A DNA stretch of 64,000 nt from Hydrangea macrophylla (GCA_033977485.1 CM066988.1:140189359-140253358), one strand, 5' to 3'; positions 1 to 14,044 are shown, counted from the first letter of the stretch. Program-made: numbers and translations. Notes: generated from the sequence alone by a model not told the origin.

Positions 1-194
1 CTGATCGAATTACAGTAAAATAATATACGTACATACATGCTGGGTATATTATGTATAATTAGAAATTAGAAATTAGAAATTTAAATTGATTTGTACAGTA
101 AAGGAGAAAGAACTTGCCCCCCAAGTTCTTGAAATGAGTTTTATATATATATATATACACACACTTAACCACACATTCTGCACCTTTTACAACT

Positions 195-237
<43 letters not shown>

Positions 238-2198
238 AAGAGAAGATAAAATTCATAGAGATATAGAAATTTACAGAAATTCTAGAGAGAGAAAGCTTGG
301 GCCACCATAGCCAAAGCTTGAAGTTGAAATTCTTATTTTGCTATCTTTCTCAACCAATTACTCTAACCTTGAATCTCAGTGAGTATTTCAAACTCACTTG
401 AAATGTAATTCATGTTTCATTTCTGCTTTTATTGTTAGAATTGAAAATCACCATTAATGTTTTGTTTCTTGAGTTCATAGTTTGGAAAAGTTTATTTTTC
501 AAACTTAACCAAAATGCATTGAGAGACGATTATGAAAGATTACAATCCATAGAAGTTGAGTTCAAAGTATTAGAGTCTAATTCATTCGTACTAGAAAGTA
601 TATTAGAAATGAAATTTCGCTACCTTTCAATTTTTCGTAAAATCTGAGAGCTACGATTCAAATTAGTTAAATCTAATCGCATTTTTGCGATCCTTGTGGA
701 AAAACGAAGAGAACCATTAATTACATGATATGTTTAATTTCAGATTTCAAAATGGGTAAAAATCAGTCCTTGACTTCGAAACATAGGATAAAAAGGTTGT
801 AGAAGACGACTCTGTAATATTTCGCGCGCGCGACCCGCGCTCAAGCGACTTGCGTGAGTGACCCGCTCGTGCGACCTGGGCAATTCTGATTATTTGAAAA
901 TTTTAAAATAAAATCGAAAAATACGCATATCACGCGCGCGGCTCGCTCGAGCGACTGGGTATTTTTTCAGTTTTTGTCTGTTTTTGCATAAGGAACTGTT
1001 TAGAAGAAATTTTAAATGTTTTTAAGCTACGGTTTAGGAAATATGTTATTTCATAATCTGTTTTTAAAAGACAAAGTTAAAAAGACTTGAATTCTCGTAC
1101 ACTCGTTTGTTGTTACTTTCCAGTAATTATGTATTGCCGCATAAGTCATGTGACATACATGTTTGAGTCGAGTTGACATGCATGGTGTGTGATGGTGAGT
1201 TGAGAAGAGTCGAGAATGTGTTATGTCAGTTGCGACCCTAATTTTCCCAGGCCGATCTAGATACAGTATGATAATTGGGAAGGATTGAGCCCAGGTCGAC
1301 TCGGATACGGCAGGCCAATCAGCGTTATGTTATAGCCTTAATTATCCTAGGCCGACTCAGATACGACAGGTTAATTAAGAGGGATTGAGCCCAGGTCGAC
1401 TCGAATATGGCAAGCCAGTCCGATCGTGTCCAGGCCGACTCAGATATGGTAGACTGATCAGGTTATTATAGCCTTGAATGTCTAGATACGTCCAGGCCGA
1501 CTCGGATACGGTAGACATATCGTCAGACATTCTAAACCTAACGGCCGTGGACCGATGGTTCAGGGGAACCGTTTGTGTTGGGTTTCGTAGTCGAGGTAAA
1601 AGAGTCAATGAGATGAGTTGACTGTACTGTTTCATGTACGACTATATGTGGTATTGATTGAATAATATTATGTTGTCACTTTGTTTATGTTTAAATACGA
1701 ATTTAGTCATGTATTTCTAATGTTGAATAATAAACCCAAGAATCGGAAAATGGTAAGAAAGTGTGTTTTGCATTACAAGCATATGTTTTTATTACTCAGC
1801 AGCTTCTTGAAACTGACGGCGTTGATGCGCCCTAGACATTTATGTCTAGACTTTTTAGGTTATGATCAAGATGGACAATATGATTATGCGAATTGAGAAC
1901 AACTACTCGTGAGGCAAAATGGTTTTAATTCTGCTGCTAATTATAAACTGAACTTGTAATAAGGATTGATGTAATAAATATTAATACTTTTGCAAGGTGG
2001 GTTGTGATTTAAGATTTCTACATGATGTAATAAGTATTATCTTTAAAAAAATTATAGGTCTTGATTACTCTTACTTCGATTTATGTTATTATATTGTTTG
2101 ACATTTGGGACAGAATCGATCCTTCAAATTGTCATGACCTACGGGTACATAAAGGAAATTAAATGCTTTCCCTATTTATGCAACGTCAGGGCATGACA
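1..2198 (+). mobile_element. LTR, family A, 3' part; left end outside window
   Basis: This is the 3' portion of a long LTR ending CAGGGCATGACA, directly followed by copia gag sequence. The end matches three other LTRs here (3767-6233, 9101-12057, 33829-36617), which share the tail TATTTATGC(T/A)...GGGGYGTGACA and an upstream block containing CTGACGGCGTTGATGCGCCC (1815-1834). It contains AT and GA microsatellites (about 199-240), a CG-rich palindromic tract (about 823-950) and a minisatellite (1236-1530). No coding capacity is visible. Because no internal domain follows, it is probably a solo LTR, but its TSD cannot be tested without the left end. Assignment to a Ty3/gypsy chromovirus such as Tekay/Del is only inference from LTR size. 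Confidence 0.8.
1236..1530 (+). repeat. Degenerate minisatellite in family A LTR
   Basis: About seven degenerate copies of CCAGGYCGACTCRGATACGG occur with variable spacing. The related LTRs hold different minisatellites at comparable places (5160-5350, 9770-10030, 35600-35970). Confidence 0.75.
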
Positions 2199-3105
2199 GT
2201 CCGAGACTTGGTTCTCAGTGAAGAAATTCAGAGGAGTGAATCGGGTGAATCATCTGGGTAAGCATTGAAAATGGATAACAGAGGGAGAGTACCGGGGAGG
2301 AATGCGAACCAGGGAAGATCAAATCAAGGAGGGGGAGGTCTAAAGTAAAAGTAAAGGCCATCGATGTAGAATGTTGGACTGTGGAAAGAAGGGTCATTTT
2401 AGTAGAGATTGTCGCACAAAAATGGGTAATAAGGGGAAAGGGAAGAATAAGGAGCAGGATTCCACAAATGCAGTGACTAGTGACGTTGAAGATGCTCTTA
2501 TTTTGTCTCTTGATACTTAGTCGGAATCCTGGGTTGTAGATTCGGGAGCCTCTTTTCATGCTACATCGAACATGGAAGTCATTAAGGACTATGCTCGGGG
2601 TGACTTCAGGGGGGTTTATCTTGGGGATGATAAACCTTGCAATACTATTGGTACGGGAGTGGTGAATGTCAAGTTACCCAATGGAGTGACGTGGAAATTA
2701 AATGATGTTGGGCATGTGCCATGCTTGAAGAAGAATTTGATTTCTGTGAGCCAACTTGCTAGTATGGGATGCACTACGACATTTTCCAATGATGATTGGA
2801 AGGTTACCAAGGGAGCTATGGTATTGGCTCGTGGTAAAAAGGAGGGCACTCTATATGTGACCACGGGTAGTAGAGATACCATATCGGTTGCTGAGTCAAG
2901 CAACGAGTCCAATCTGTGACATTGCAAACTTGGACACATGAGTGAGAAGGGGATGAAAGTCCTCAGTCAAAGGAAAAGCTACAAGGCCTAAAATCAATGG
3001 AGATTAACTTCTGTGAAGAATGTCTTTGGAAAATAGAGGAATGTGAGTTTTTCAAAGACTTGGAGAAGTTTGAAGACGGAAAAGCTAGAGCTTGTTCATA
3101 CCGAT
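2199..3105 (+). pseudogene. Ty1/copia fragment: gag zinc knuckle, protease, GAG-pre-integrase
   Basis: This is the 5' remnant of a copia polyprotein. Around 2370-2415 a CCHC knuckle is visible (CGKKGHFSRDC, with the first Cys disturbed by a frameshift). At 2518-2520 an in-frame stop precedes SESWVVDSGASFHATS, which holds the aspartic protease motif DSGAS. The longest open stretch is 2572-2919, covering the protease C-terminus (LKKNLISVSQLASMG) and running into the GAG-pre-integrase domain. A stop replaces Trp in the W-H-x-K-L-G-H-M context at 2917-2919. The reading breaks at 3105, and the integrase resumes 28.5 kb away at 31618. The lineage looks Tork/Tnt1-like, as inference only. The element is dead: stops, frameshifts and insertions are all present. 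Confidence 0.9.
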
Positions 3106-6100
3106 TGACACGACTGGAAATGTGTTCTCAGAAGAGTACGTTCAAGTGTAAACGGTCACGTCAAGTTATAACTGGTAAGACCGAGTCGTTTTCCCAAGAG
3201 ACGGAATTGAGGGGAAGAATACTAGATTGAATCCTAAAGAGAAAAAGATGATTTCTTATAGAGTGGAGATTCTAACGGCCCTATAGAAAAAGAAACAAAT
3301 TAAAGTAAAGCGATAACTTAATTAGATGGAACTAAAAACTGTGTTTTGAAATTAAATGTGAAAAAGGGTTGGGAACATGTGAGTCCACAAGGTACCAGCC
3401 ACTACCATGATTTAACAAAAACGAACAACCGGGGTTTTCTTCTTTTAGTATTCCATATTTCGAAATTGATCAAGTAAAACATTCTAGACACTAAGTGTGT
3501 GAATTTCACATACTTAGTGGTTCAACTACCTCACTTATTATGAAGGACTGGAATTAAACTAACTAACTCTATGAACAATGATAAACAAATCGAGTATGGA
3601 TAATTGACATGTTTGTCATAAGTGTTCATTGAGTTAATTAATCGAAAGAGCTTTTATTTCAAAAACAGATTGCAATTTGAACTAAAAAAGATCAATTTGG
3701 ACTTAGTTTCTGAAATAGAAGTTGCTGGAATACAAAAAGGATTCTGCCCAAGTCATAAGCATACCATGTAATACCCTGTATTTTCGGATGCATGGTTATA
3801 TAAATAAGACCCTGTATGCTTGTGTGAAACCTTGGGGAAGAATCTTTCTCGAGCGATCGAACTCACTTCGATCGATCGAACATTGTGCTTTCTCAATCGA
3901 TCGAACATACTTCGAGCGATCGAATCTCTGCCGACCTGATTCTGTGATGTGTACCCTTTCCCGAGCGATTGAACTTCTTTCAATCGATCGAACCTTAACC
4001 GACCTGTTCTCAATCGATCGAACTCACTTCGATCGATCGAACGTTGTATTTTCAGTTTACGTGGTTGCCACCTGCCCTTCTTGTTTCCCTATATATATAC
4101 GTGTGTTTTGTGTGTGTGTGGTGTTTGGCAGTTTAGAGTTAGAGAGAGAGAGAGCTTGTGTGTGTATGTGTGTTCCATATATATATATATGTAACCGTAT
4201 GTGTGTGTGTGATATATATATATATGTGCTTGGGCAGAAAGAGAAGAAGGAGAAGAAGAAGAAGAGAACAAGAAGAGGAGCAGAAGAAGAGGAGAATAGA
4301 GACAGAGAGGAGAAGAGGAGAGAAAGAGAAGAAGGAGAGAGAGAACGAGCTCACCATAGCCGCCACCGCGGAGCTCGGAACGCCGCCACGGGACCACCGG
4401 AGAGAGGTGAGTTCATTAACTCACTCGAAGAATGATTCTAGGGTGTTATATGCTGTTTAGAACGTTTATATTGTGACCCCGAAATCTTTGTTCGTCGCTG
4501 CCAAGTTTCTGGGTAGAAGACGATGTTCGAGCGATCGAACTATTCTCGATCGATCGAACTTACCGCTTCCTCAATCGATCGAAGGAACTTCGATCGATCG
4601 AAATGACTTTTCCTCGAGCGATCGAAATGACTTCGATCAATCGAACTTCGTTTGACTTCAATCGATCGAGAGGACCTCAATCGATCGAACCTTGCAGAAC
4701 ATGTTTATTTCCTGTTGTTTATTATATGAACTGTTTAGTTGATTAAATGTTGATCCATGCTTTTATTATGCGATATTGTTAATTTAAGAGATAGTGCAAC
4801 ACTGTTATGAGATGAACTATTTAACTGTTACATGATAATATTGCTGAACTGTATAGTAGAATGGAACACGACAGCATGTTAATAATCAGAAATAAGTAGA
4901 TATGTTGAATACAGAGCATGTGGTATTTCCTGTACTTAGTATATGAGCATTTCACAACATGTGTCAGCATGCATGGGATAGTGATGTGAAGAGATAAGAG
5001 AATCTGATGAGAAATGGAATATTGATATGAAGAGATGAGAAGATATGATGAGAAAGGGGAACTGTGATTCATATGGAATAATGAGATATGTGTACTTTGG
5101 GATCCGTGGGATCAACGGCTGACGAGTCGGGTGGACGTGGGATGGTTAGAGTTCCTAGTGCGCCTCTCGCTGTTGAAGACGTCCAGTGATGCGTATGCAC
5201 TGTTGAAGACGTCCAGTGTACCGTTGAAGACGTCCGGCTAGTGCTCTAATGTATTCTCAGCTGTGTAGACGACCAGTGAGGGTATACGCATCGTTGAAGA
5301 CGTCCGATGTGCCGTTCTATTGTTTACAGATAGGTGGTACCGTGTAGACGACCGGTAACCCTATCAAGGGATTTTGGGATCTATTGCCTAGTCGGGTGAT
5401 TCCGATTGGCATTACTGTATCGACGAATGGTTTTCAGATTGGTATTATGGGATCGACGTATGGATACGGATGAGAATAAGAACATGGATATGGATGTGAA
5501 TATGGGAATGGTTAGTATGATGATGGTTCAGTCGTGGATTCAGCGTCCCGACGTAAAGGTAGATGCATGGGTGGTTGCATGGTTACATGCATGGATTTGG
5601 TGAATACGTGATGAGATATGTATACCATGATCTTTATTATTGAGTTCATTTAATATGATTCCTGTTATCGATGAATTCATGCATAGTTTAATGAGACCTC
5701 TGCTATGTCCGTGAGTGACGTCATTGATAAGAGATTAACCGCATTTTAAGATGCTGAACAATAGCGGTGAGGAGTGTTGTTTAATGTACTCACTCAGCTT
5801 TGTATTCAAAGCTGATGGCGTTTATGCCCTGGACATTCCAATGTCTAGGGATTTGTAGGTCTTGAGGACTGAAGACTGATAGTTCTGCCAGACTTGGAGC
5901 TGAAGGCTGGAAGACGAAGATGTGCTGCTTTATATAGTTAGTTTGTATATCTGTTGTTGTTATTGTTATAGGCCTGAGACTATAAGCCAGCTGTTGTAAT
6001 AGTTTTAGTAGACTTTTATAATTGGTACTTGGGCATCTGTTGCTTCCAAACCTTTTATAGTTCCCGCTGTAGCCTCTGATTATGTTAATAAGTTATGTTC

Positions 6101-7166
6101 TATGAATAGCATCCTCCCTATCGTGGTGTTTGTTGGTTTGATTAGATGACAATGCGGTTATTCACCCGTCATTCCCTATGGACCCATAAAGGAAATTTAT
6201 TTTTCTCTATTTATGCTGCTCCGGGGCGTGACATACCAATCGATTGGGATGTTTGTCAATCGATTGGCATGAAATGACCTTCAATCGATTGGTTAAAATA
6301 CCAATCGATTGACTTGGAATCTATAGCAATCGATTGGACTCTGTTTCCAATCGATTGCCATTGATTCTCAAACAGAATCATAGCAATGGCTGGGAACAAT
6401 GTTTCCTTACATTATTCCCAACCAGAACTCTAAGCTAGCATGTTTAGAATTACGTGAATGAAAATAGATTAAAAATTGTAACCTAACATAGACATAGATT
6501 TAAACCATAAAACTAGAAATTTCAAAATCAAGCTAAGGCTATGATAATGCTTACAATCAAATCAATTCTAAAGCAGCAAAATAAAGAGGAGTAAACCTGA
6601 GTTGAACTGAATTTGAAAAGAAATTTCTTCAGTTTAAATCTTGTCTTAATCCAAAAAATTGAGAAATCCTACAAAAACAATGCACAATGAGCCAACCCCC
6701 TCCTCTTTTTCACTTCCCTCTATATATAGTGTAATATCCACGAGCTGAAGGCGTCTAGGTTCATTCTATAATGGCTGGTCATCGTCCTGATTGCTGAGAT
6801 CTTGCACCATTAACGCAGATTGATTCCAACTTTCACCAATCGATTGACAAAAATATCAATCGATTGGTAAAAATTCCAATCGATTGGTAAAAATACCAAT
6901 TGATTGATTATGGAAATATGTCAATCGATTGGTATCCAAACTTCATCTTCTTGTTTCTTGATCTATTCCTTTCAACTTGTTATTCATTCTAACTTTAGAA
7001 CCTGCATTCAAAGAGCTAAACACAACAACATACCACGGAAAGCACATTATTGTGTAAAGAAATGAATTAAAACACAAGTGCAGATTAAACTAGAGAAATG
7101 GGGTTAAGTTTATCCAATTTTTCCTCTTTATCGGGCCAATTATTCTATAAATATCAGCCATCATCA
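3106..7166 (-). repeat. 3' LTR of the Athila-like element, interrupted
   Basis: It aligns throughout with 30046-31617. The alignment runs 3106-3766, is broken by a solo LTR, and resumes at 6239-7166. Net length is about 1.59 kb against 1.57 kb for the other LTR. It carries two clusters of the palindrome CAATCGATTG (about 6234-6360 and 6836-6930), both shared with the other LTR. Many differences are C/T or G/A changes, as expected from methylated, silenced DNA. Confidence 0.9.
3767..6233 (+). mobile_element. Solo LTR, family A relative, 2467 bp
   Basis: It begins TGTAATACCCTG, ends GGGGCGTGACA and is flanked by the perfect TSD TACCA (3762-3766 and 6234-6238). Removing it restores the host LTR sequence. 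No PBS, internal domain or second LTR is present, so it is a solo LTR left by LTR-LTR recombination. It contains clusters of GATCGATCGAAC-type palindromes (3850-4045 and 4520-4690), TA/GT and GA-rich tracts (4090-4350), and a repeat built on GTTGAAGACGTCC (about 5160-5350). The 237-residue open frame across 3722-4435 is low-complexity and not a gene. Confidence 0.92.
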
Positions 7167-9100
7167 TGACCCCCAACTAGCGCGTTGCTAGTCTCTAGCA
7201 AAAAAGCGGAATTAGAATAAGCAAAGATGAACAACAACCAACATTACAGTTTTTATTGAGCAACAAAAGAAAGAAAAACCTAACTCACTTTCGCAGGAAT
7301 CGCGGTTGCAGTTAGCATGGGCAACAAGCCTTTGAACCTCTAGGTTTACCCTAGTGGACGAGTTGTGTCTCGTGAGGGTTTTCAGAGAATATACCCTCAA
7401 AATTCAAGTGTCAAGCTTTCTAAACTTATTCAAGAATCTCGATTCCTCCTTTACGCTAAAAGTTCTGCTTAACAAGGACATAAATTCCTTTATCATGTTA
7501 TGGAAATAAACATGTTACAAAGTAACTATTCAAGTCAAAACTACATCCACAGCCTTTGTATATCCTTGTGTGTGTGTGTGGAGTTAACAACTACGATCGA
7601 ATTCTTTATCTCAGAGTTATTTGGATTGACATGTTTAAGATTTCATAGTTTCAACTCAATTCTCACACAGTTTACACTCAAGATAAAATCACTCTGAAAC
7701 TGGCGTCAATTATGCACTCATAGTATGAAGCTCAAATGAGTAAATGTAGATGCAATCAAGAATGCTTACATACTAGACACTGAAGAACGTTTATTTTGAG
7801 GTACATGAGTCTCATGAATGGAATACCAATTACTACAGGAGTGATCTACTGTGGAAAATTCATTTCGTACTCGAGATTTGTTAAAATTATCTAGAATCTT
7901 TAGGACTTGTGACAGAAATAGGAAGAAAGTTAAGGACGGTGAAATATGATAATGAGTTCAAGCATGTGACATGGTAATATTACTTTCACTTCACACTTTC
8001 TATTTATCCAATCTCCAATTTCTTTTATTTCTTCATTTCCACTGATTTTTTTTCAAACTTCTTCTTTTCCTCCTTTAGATATTCACACAAAACCGTCACA
8101 TACTTGACTAAGAATATGTGATTTTAGATAGAGGCATTGATTTGTGATATGCAAGTGGGAATTTAGATTTTCTCAGGTGACGAAGTGAGAACTCGATGGC
8201 CTAAATCATCTTCTAAACACTTTAACTTATCTCGAGTATTTCATGAATTTTAAATTAGTAGATCCTGAACATTCTCCTGAAGCATTAGCCAAATTAAACA
8301 AGAATGAGACTCTCAACGAGATAATAGCGCATTTCAAGAATTGACATGCGTTTTTGTGACTGACCCTCAGAATAAAAGAATGGCTCAAATCTCACTAGGG
8401 TTTAAAGTTTTACTATTAATCCAATCACATGACAATCATATTTCACTCCAATTCAAAGATTCTTTCGTGATTGTCAACTTGTGTAAATGTTTTCAGGATA
8501 TATTCATGCTATTGATGTAAAACCAGATTAGCGACAAAGTAACATGTAATCAAAGTCCATACTATGACAAGAAAGATATGAATGGATCATTGCACAATGA
8601 TATTAGCTAGGAGGAACCAGGTTTTGAAAGTTGGAAGCTTAACAATAGTCTTTTTTTTTTTACGAAAAGAAGACAAAACAACATGGAAATTCATGGAAAT
8701 TCTAATATTAAAAAGGTGTGAATTTTAAATTCAAGAATACACAGGTGGATATCTACTTCCTAACCCCAACTAAAATCGACATTGTCCACAATGGAATTAT
8801 TTCAAGTAAAAGAAGATATCACATGATTCACGCATTTCAGTACACATATGAGAATTCACCTGGTTCAATATACCAATCTCCACAAACAACCAAGATAAAA
8901 AATACATGGATAATAATCGAGAGCATAGACAATAAAAACATAATCCATGAGCAAAAAGAACTATCTGTAAAGTAATATCAAAAGTCCAATACAGTCCATG
9001 TACAGATAGAAAACCAAAAATCATCATCCAGCTCAAAATATCCAACCAAACTATAAAATATCCACAATCATAGACCTAAAAGTAGTAATCCAACCCAAAG
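7167..9100 (-). other. 3' untranslated region and PPT of the Athila-like element
   Basis: On the minus strand the sequence just before the 3' LTR reads TAGTTGGGGGTCA (about 7167-7180), a plausible polypurine tract. The rest is AT-rich with no credible ORF. It is the internal 3' region, cut off from the env-like ORF by the solo LTR at 9101. Confidence 0.6.
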
Positions 9101-12057
9101 TGTCACGCCCCGACGTAGCATAAATAAGGAAAGCGTTTAATTTCCTTTATGGACCCGTAGGTCGCGACAGTTTGAAGGATCGATTCCGTCCCAAACGTCA
9201 AACAACAAAACATAATAATCAGAGTAAAGCAATCAAGGCTTACAAAAATTTTCTATCTTATTACATCTTATAAACCGGGGTCAACTAAGGCACAAACTGC
9301 CTTGAAAATAAAATAATAACTTAGAGTCTGTTACAGTCATCCTTAAAACAAAACAGTTTAAAACTCCAACAAATAAACTTAATGCATAAAATAAACAGTT
9401 TCTTTATTCCAGATGCAGCCATTCTCAATTAGCATAGTCGTATGATTCCTCCTGATTGTAACCTGAAAAGCCTGAACACGAATGTCCAGGACGCATCAAC
9501 GTCGTCAGCTTCAAGAAGCTGGGGAGTATTAAAAACATGACTTTGAATGTAAATCATACCCAATTACCTTTTTCCATTATTAAATTACAGAAAGAATTCA
9601 CTTTATAAAACAACAAGGAATATAATAAAAGTTGTTCATTCATAAATACAGATACTCGTGAAATGAGACAATGCACCACACTCATCTCGCCGACTCTTTT
9701 CTCTCGACAGCCACAACAACCCACTATCCTACTCCTGGTATCTTTGAAACACTCAGATAGCCACACTTTAGCAACGGGGCGCCAGGGAGTGTCCAGTTTG
9801 CCTCACACTTTGGTCTGGGGTACCAGGGAGTGTCCAATGCCTCACACTTTGAATACCCTAACCGCCATGCAAATACCGGGGCAACCCCTCACACAGTATC
9901 CAGACTTGAGTTATCAGGGAGTGTCCGTAGGCCACACTTTAGCACTACCATGGGTGCCAGGGAATGTCCGAGTTCGGCTTCACACACTTTAACGCTTCCA
10001 TGGGCGTCAGGGAGTGTCCTTATTTGCCACCGTCGCATTTCAAAGATACCCTCTTCCACAATCGCAACCACATCCACAACCATAACCACAACCACAACCA
10101 CAAACTCATACTCAACCACAACCACGACCACGACCGCAAACACAAACTCATACCCTTTCCACACTACCATTACTCTTTTCCACACAGACTGACACCCAAA
10201 TGCATGTACCACTGACCCACATGAATGGTATGCACTTAAGTGAAACAAAAATGCTGAATTAAAGGAACAACACGCGTACGGGGATCAGTGAGTCATACTA
10301 CAATGTTTTAATCATTCAAACATAACCAAAGAGAGTTCTGATTTACTAAATATCCCAAACAGAGCCTTAACAGTATATAAATTTCATCCAAACAGTCCCT
10401 TAACAGAAAAACAGACAAAAACAGAAACTGCAATACCTCGCGCGCGCGGGCCGCTCGCGCGAAGGGTCGCTCGCGCGGGCCGCTCGCGCGATAAGCCCAT
10501 TTTTCCTTTATTAATAAACTTTTCTGTCTGCCTGAGGAAAGCAAGGTCGCGCGCGCGGATCGCTCGCGCGAAGGGGTTCTCGCGCGACCCTCGCTCGCGC
10601 GATCAGCCAATTTTCAAATATATATATATAAACTCTTACGTCTGCCTGGGGAAGCCTACCTCGCGCGCGGGGGTCGCTCGCGCGGGCCGCTCGCGCGATT
10701 CTCGCGCGCGCGATCGTGGCGCGAGATGAAGCTGAGGCTTCGTCTTCTTCGCAGAAACTGCCCTGTTTCAGTTTAAGGGGTCCAAAATGACCCATTTTGG
10801 ATTTCTAAAGTATATAGGACATATAATATATGATTCTCTTCGGTTTTTCACAAGGATTAAGAATCTAAAGTCAATTTAACACCATTTGATTCATAGCTCT
10901 CTAATTTTAGGAAAAACTAAAACATGTCAAAAACTAATTCTTAATATACTTTCTCCTATGAACGAATTAAGCTCTAATTTTACAACCATATACTCTACAC
11001 ACTATAATCTATCATATTTCATTCACAAAACTAATTTTGGTTAAGTTTTGGAAATCCATGTTTTCAAGCTTTGAAGTTCATACCAAAATTCATCAATGGT
11101 GATTTTCAATATACATAGACAATCAGTACTTAAGCATGAAATTACATTGGTAGTGAGTTTAGAATACTCACTGAGATTGAGAACAAAGGAATTGTTGAGA
11201 AAGAATAGCAATATAGAAATTCAAACCCAAGCTTTGGCTATGGGGATTGAGTCCTCTCTCTCTAGCAATATCTGAAATTAACTCTCCAGCTCTCTCTTTT
11301 CTCTCTGTGTGTTGTATGTGCAGACTGTATGATATGTATGAAGATGTGTATGTTAAATAGAATTCCCAACTTGGAGCCCAAGTTGTGTCTTCCTCACTCT
11401 ACAAATGAATTGGTTTTTTTTTAATTTCTAACATTAACACAATGATCAGCACATATGTATATACGTATATACATGAGCTACACAACTCCACAGATTCTCA
11501 AGAGTCAAGTAGGCATATAGGGGTTCAAGCTAGAGTTGTTTGGGAATCTAGCTTTTGGCATAAAAATAACACACACAAGCTAGACATTCCCAAACAAGTG
11601 CAAGGCAATCATTAGTTGCCATAAATGGAAATAAAGCAAGTGTCCAAATCGGTCACTTCCAATATCTGTGAACGTTTAGCACCGTGCGGTCAGTTTTGAA
11701 AGTAAACTGGTATTTTCGTGGCGCGGTGTCCGTCACAAAAATACAGAAAATTGATTTTAACGTAGGAAGTGATTTTCTAGTTTTATAAAAATACTGATTG
11801 AGTCCATAGAAGTTATTTTCACCGTTTTGAAATACAGACTTTGAAATCCACACAGGTATTACTAATTTTGTAAAATTGCAGTTTGGCCCCCAATAAAATA
11901 TAAATATGAATTAGATAAGAGATTAATATTCCAAACATGTGACTGAAAATAAAATAAAAGCAGACAATGCTAATTGATTTTAAATATGCCAATGCGATTA
12001 CAATTAAATTAAATATGGACATGACTTTTAAATTAAATGGAAATGCAGGTTATTACA
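9101..12057 (-). mobile_element. Solo LTR, family A, 2957 bp, inverted
   Basis: It begins TGTCACGCCCCGACG and ends GCAGGTTATTACA, the reverse complement of the family A termini. It is flanked by the perfect TSD CAAAG (9096-9100 and 12058-12062). It is closely related to 33829-36617 in inverted orientation, including the 40-60 bp minisatellite built on the complement of GGACATTCCCTGGCACCC (about 9770-10030). An (AACCAC)n-like tract (10060-10145) and a CG-rich palindromic tract (10438-10720) follow. There is no internal region and no gene. Confidence 0.92.
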
Positions 12058-12157
12058 CAAAGTATCCACAAAAACAAATAAAGTGACACAAGAGAGATCA
12101 CAAGATATAAAAAAAAAAAAAAAACCAAAACACTCTCTCGCTCACCAAAACTCCCTC

Positions 12158-13721
12158 CTACGGCTCAATAGAATGGTCACCAGATAGCGTGGGCGCACCG
12201 ACATGAACTGGATCATCTGCTCCCTCACTGCCACCCTCAGCAGCTGTCTCAGTCTGGACGACAGCCGCCGGGTCACTCTCAGTCGGCGGGGGAGCAGCAG
12301 CTGGAGGTGGTGGCGGTGGAGGTGTCTCGGATAAAATGTCTGCTGAAGATGCTGAAGTGGGTGCTGTAGTGGTCGATGGAACTATCGGTGGAGGTGGCAT
12401 GGATGCAGAACGTAAAGATTGCTCTATCCCTAACAGCATCAGCATCTGGCCAACCTGACTGCCCAGCTGATCAAGTCTAGAATGAACATAGTCACGATCA
12501 GAGGCCATCTGAGCAGCCATCAACTCTTGCTGAGCCGTGAGCTCTCGAATCATCCCATGCAACCGCACTCTCGCTTCTCTCTCCTCAAAAAGAAAATCGT
12601 AAATGGTCTAGAAAGACACAGGAGCAGATGTGGAGGCTGTAGGGGGCTCGCGTCTTCTCAACTCATACTGACCCTCAGCTGCTGTCGGCGTCCCTGGGTC
12701 CTCCTCTTCTTCCTCAACTACATTTGTATCTTGACCCTCAGCCTTTGTCGGCGTCCTTGGGTCCTCATCCTCTGACTCTGACGTCTCCTCTCCTCTTTTT
12801 CACTTCTTCTTCTTACTATTGTCTCCTACTTTTCCCTTTCATTTTGCTAATTTTTTGAATTATACTGCTGATCGTCTAGCAGCAGACTCACCAAAAACAC
12901 CAATTTTTGATTTCTGTAATACCTCTCCTGTCGGTATCACCAATCCTGCCTCCTCACACACTCTATGGATCACCCAAGCACCTTTGAGGTGCTGGGCCTT
13001 GCTAGTATGACGTGTGGGCTCAATGAAAAACTCGATGAAGAGCCGAGCGAGGCAAATAGGTAAACCGGTCCCAATAGCATATAAAACTCTCGCATACCAC
13101 CCAGCAAAGTCTAACTTATAAGTCGTGGGGAGGATGCAGCTGCAGAGGGCTAAGTGGAAAAGGTGATAGTCCATAGTCAGATCATGATCATCAAATACTG
13201 GAATCCCTGTGTACTTCTTGATTTTCCCGCCTGAAATCTTTGTAGCAACAGCGTCAAACGAAGGGAAAAGACAATCAGCATGGATAGGGTATAGGTGATC
13301 TGGCACCTCAGCAATACCCAAAGCTCTGGCCACTGTGGTGGGGGCTAAACTCGATCTGGCGGCCTTGAACACAAGAAAAATAGGTGTATGGAACATTCGG
13401 GGCCTTAACCATACTCGCACAAGCTGATCGAATCCAAGAAGCATACACTTTCTTTTGAATGGTAAGGACGGGGAGCCAGCTTGGAAATGAGCGCAACCGA
13501 GTGAGATAGAATGGTGGCTTATCATCGCTCCAAAGATTTTCAAACTGTCGCTCAACCATGACATCCCTGGTTTTGAAAAATTTCACGAACCAGGTATTCT
13601 CTTTGTCATTCCTAAACCCGTGAGCCAGTTTTGGGTCAGGAATATCTAGCGAAGTGGATTTCTCTGGATGGGGCCCACTATCCTTAGGCTTGGGAGCCAT
13701 AAGAGCTGAAAATGAAAGCAA
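12158..13721 (-). pseudogene. Env-like / Transposase_32-type ORF of the Athila-like element, frameshifted
   Basis: This is the third ORF of the element, downstream of where pol should be. The first frame (13721-13308) starts near MAPKPKDSGP and reads through VKFFKTRDVMVERQFENLW. A frameshift near 13345 moves it into the next frame (13564-12860), which continues TTVARALGIAEVPDHLYPIH and ILPTTYKLDFAGWYARVLY. A third frame (12568-12158) gives a helical stretch (MIRELTAQQELMAAQMASD) and a Pro/Ala-rich tail. Placement and motif style match the ORF Athila elements carry 3' of pol, annotated in databases as a putative plant transposon protein. Its function is not established; I see no transmembrane segment. 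At least two frame disruptions make it inactive. Confidence 0.65.
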
Positions 13722-13765
13722 ACCAGAGAGTAAGGATGAGAAAAGAAGATTCTTCCCTCTGCTTT

Positions 13766-13866
13766 ATACCAATCAATTGACATAAATTGTCAATCGATTG
13801 AAGATTCAGCTCAATCGATTGAACCCTAATGTCAATCGATTGATATCAGACATCAATCGATTGGCA
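13766..13866. repeat. CAATCGATTG palindrome cluster at the missing-pol junction
   Basis: Five copies of CAATCGATTG or one-base variants lie within about 100 bp, between the env-like ORF and gag. The same palindrome is clustered in both LTRs of this element. The neighbouring 13867-14044 is noncoding and includes a C/G-rich stretch near 13990-14015. Confidence 0.8.
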
Positions 13867-14044
13867 TCAGCGACTGAAGGGGGCTGCCCACAATAAGGTC
13901 TCACGTCCCCCTTCAATAAGTTAGTGGTCTTAGGACCATGAGGGGCCCCCTCTATCAATATGATCAAGAATTAAAGACAAAAATAGGTGTGGGTTTGGGG
14001 GGGAGGGGGGGTTACCTCGATCAAAACTACGGCAAAATCCACGC

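Noticed and set aside
3722..4435. 237-residue open frame
   Set aside because: It runs through LTR sequence with palindrome repeats and GT/GA microsatellites, giving low-complexity protein, and it crosses the LTR boundary.
9830..10248. Overlapping open frames of 100-120 residues on both strands
   Set aside because: They arise from the minisatellite and (AACCAC)n tract of a solo LTR and have repetitive composition.
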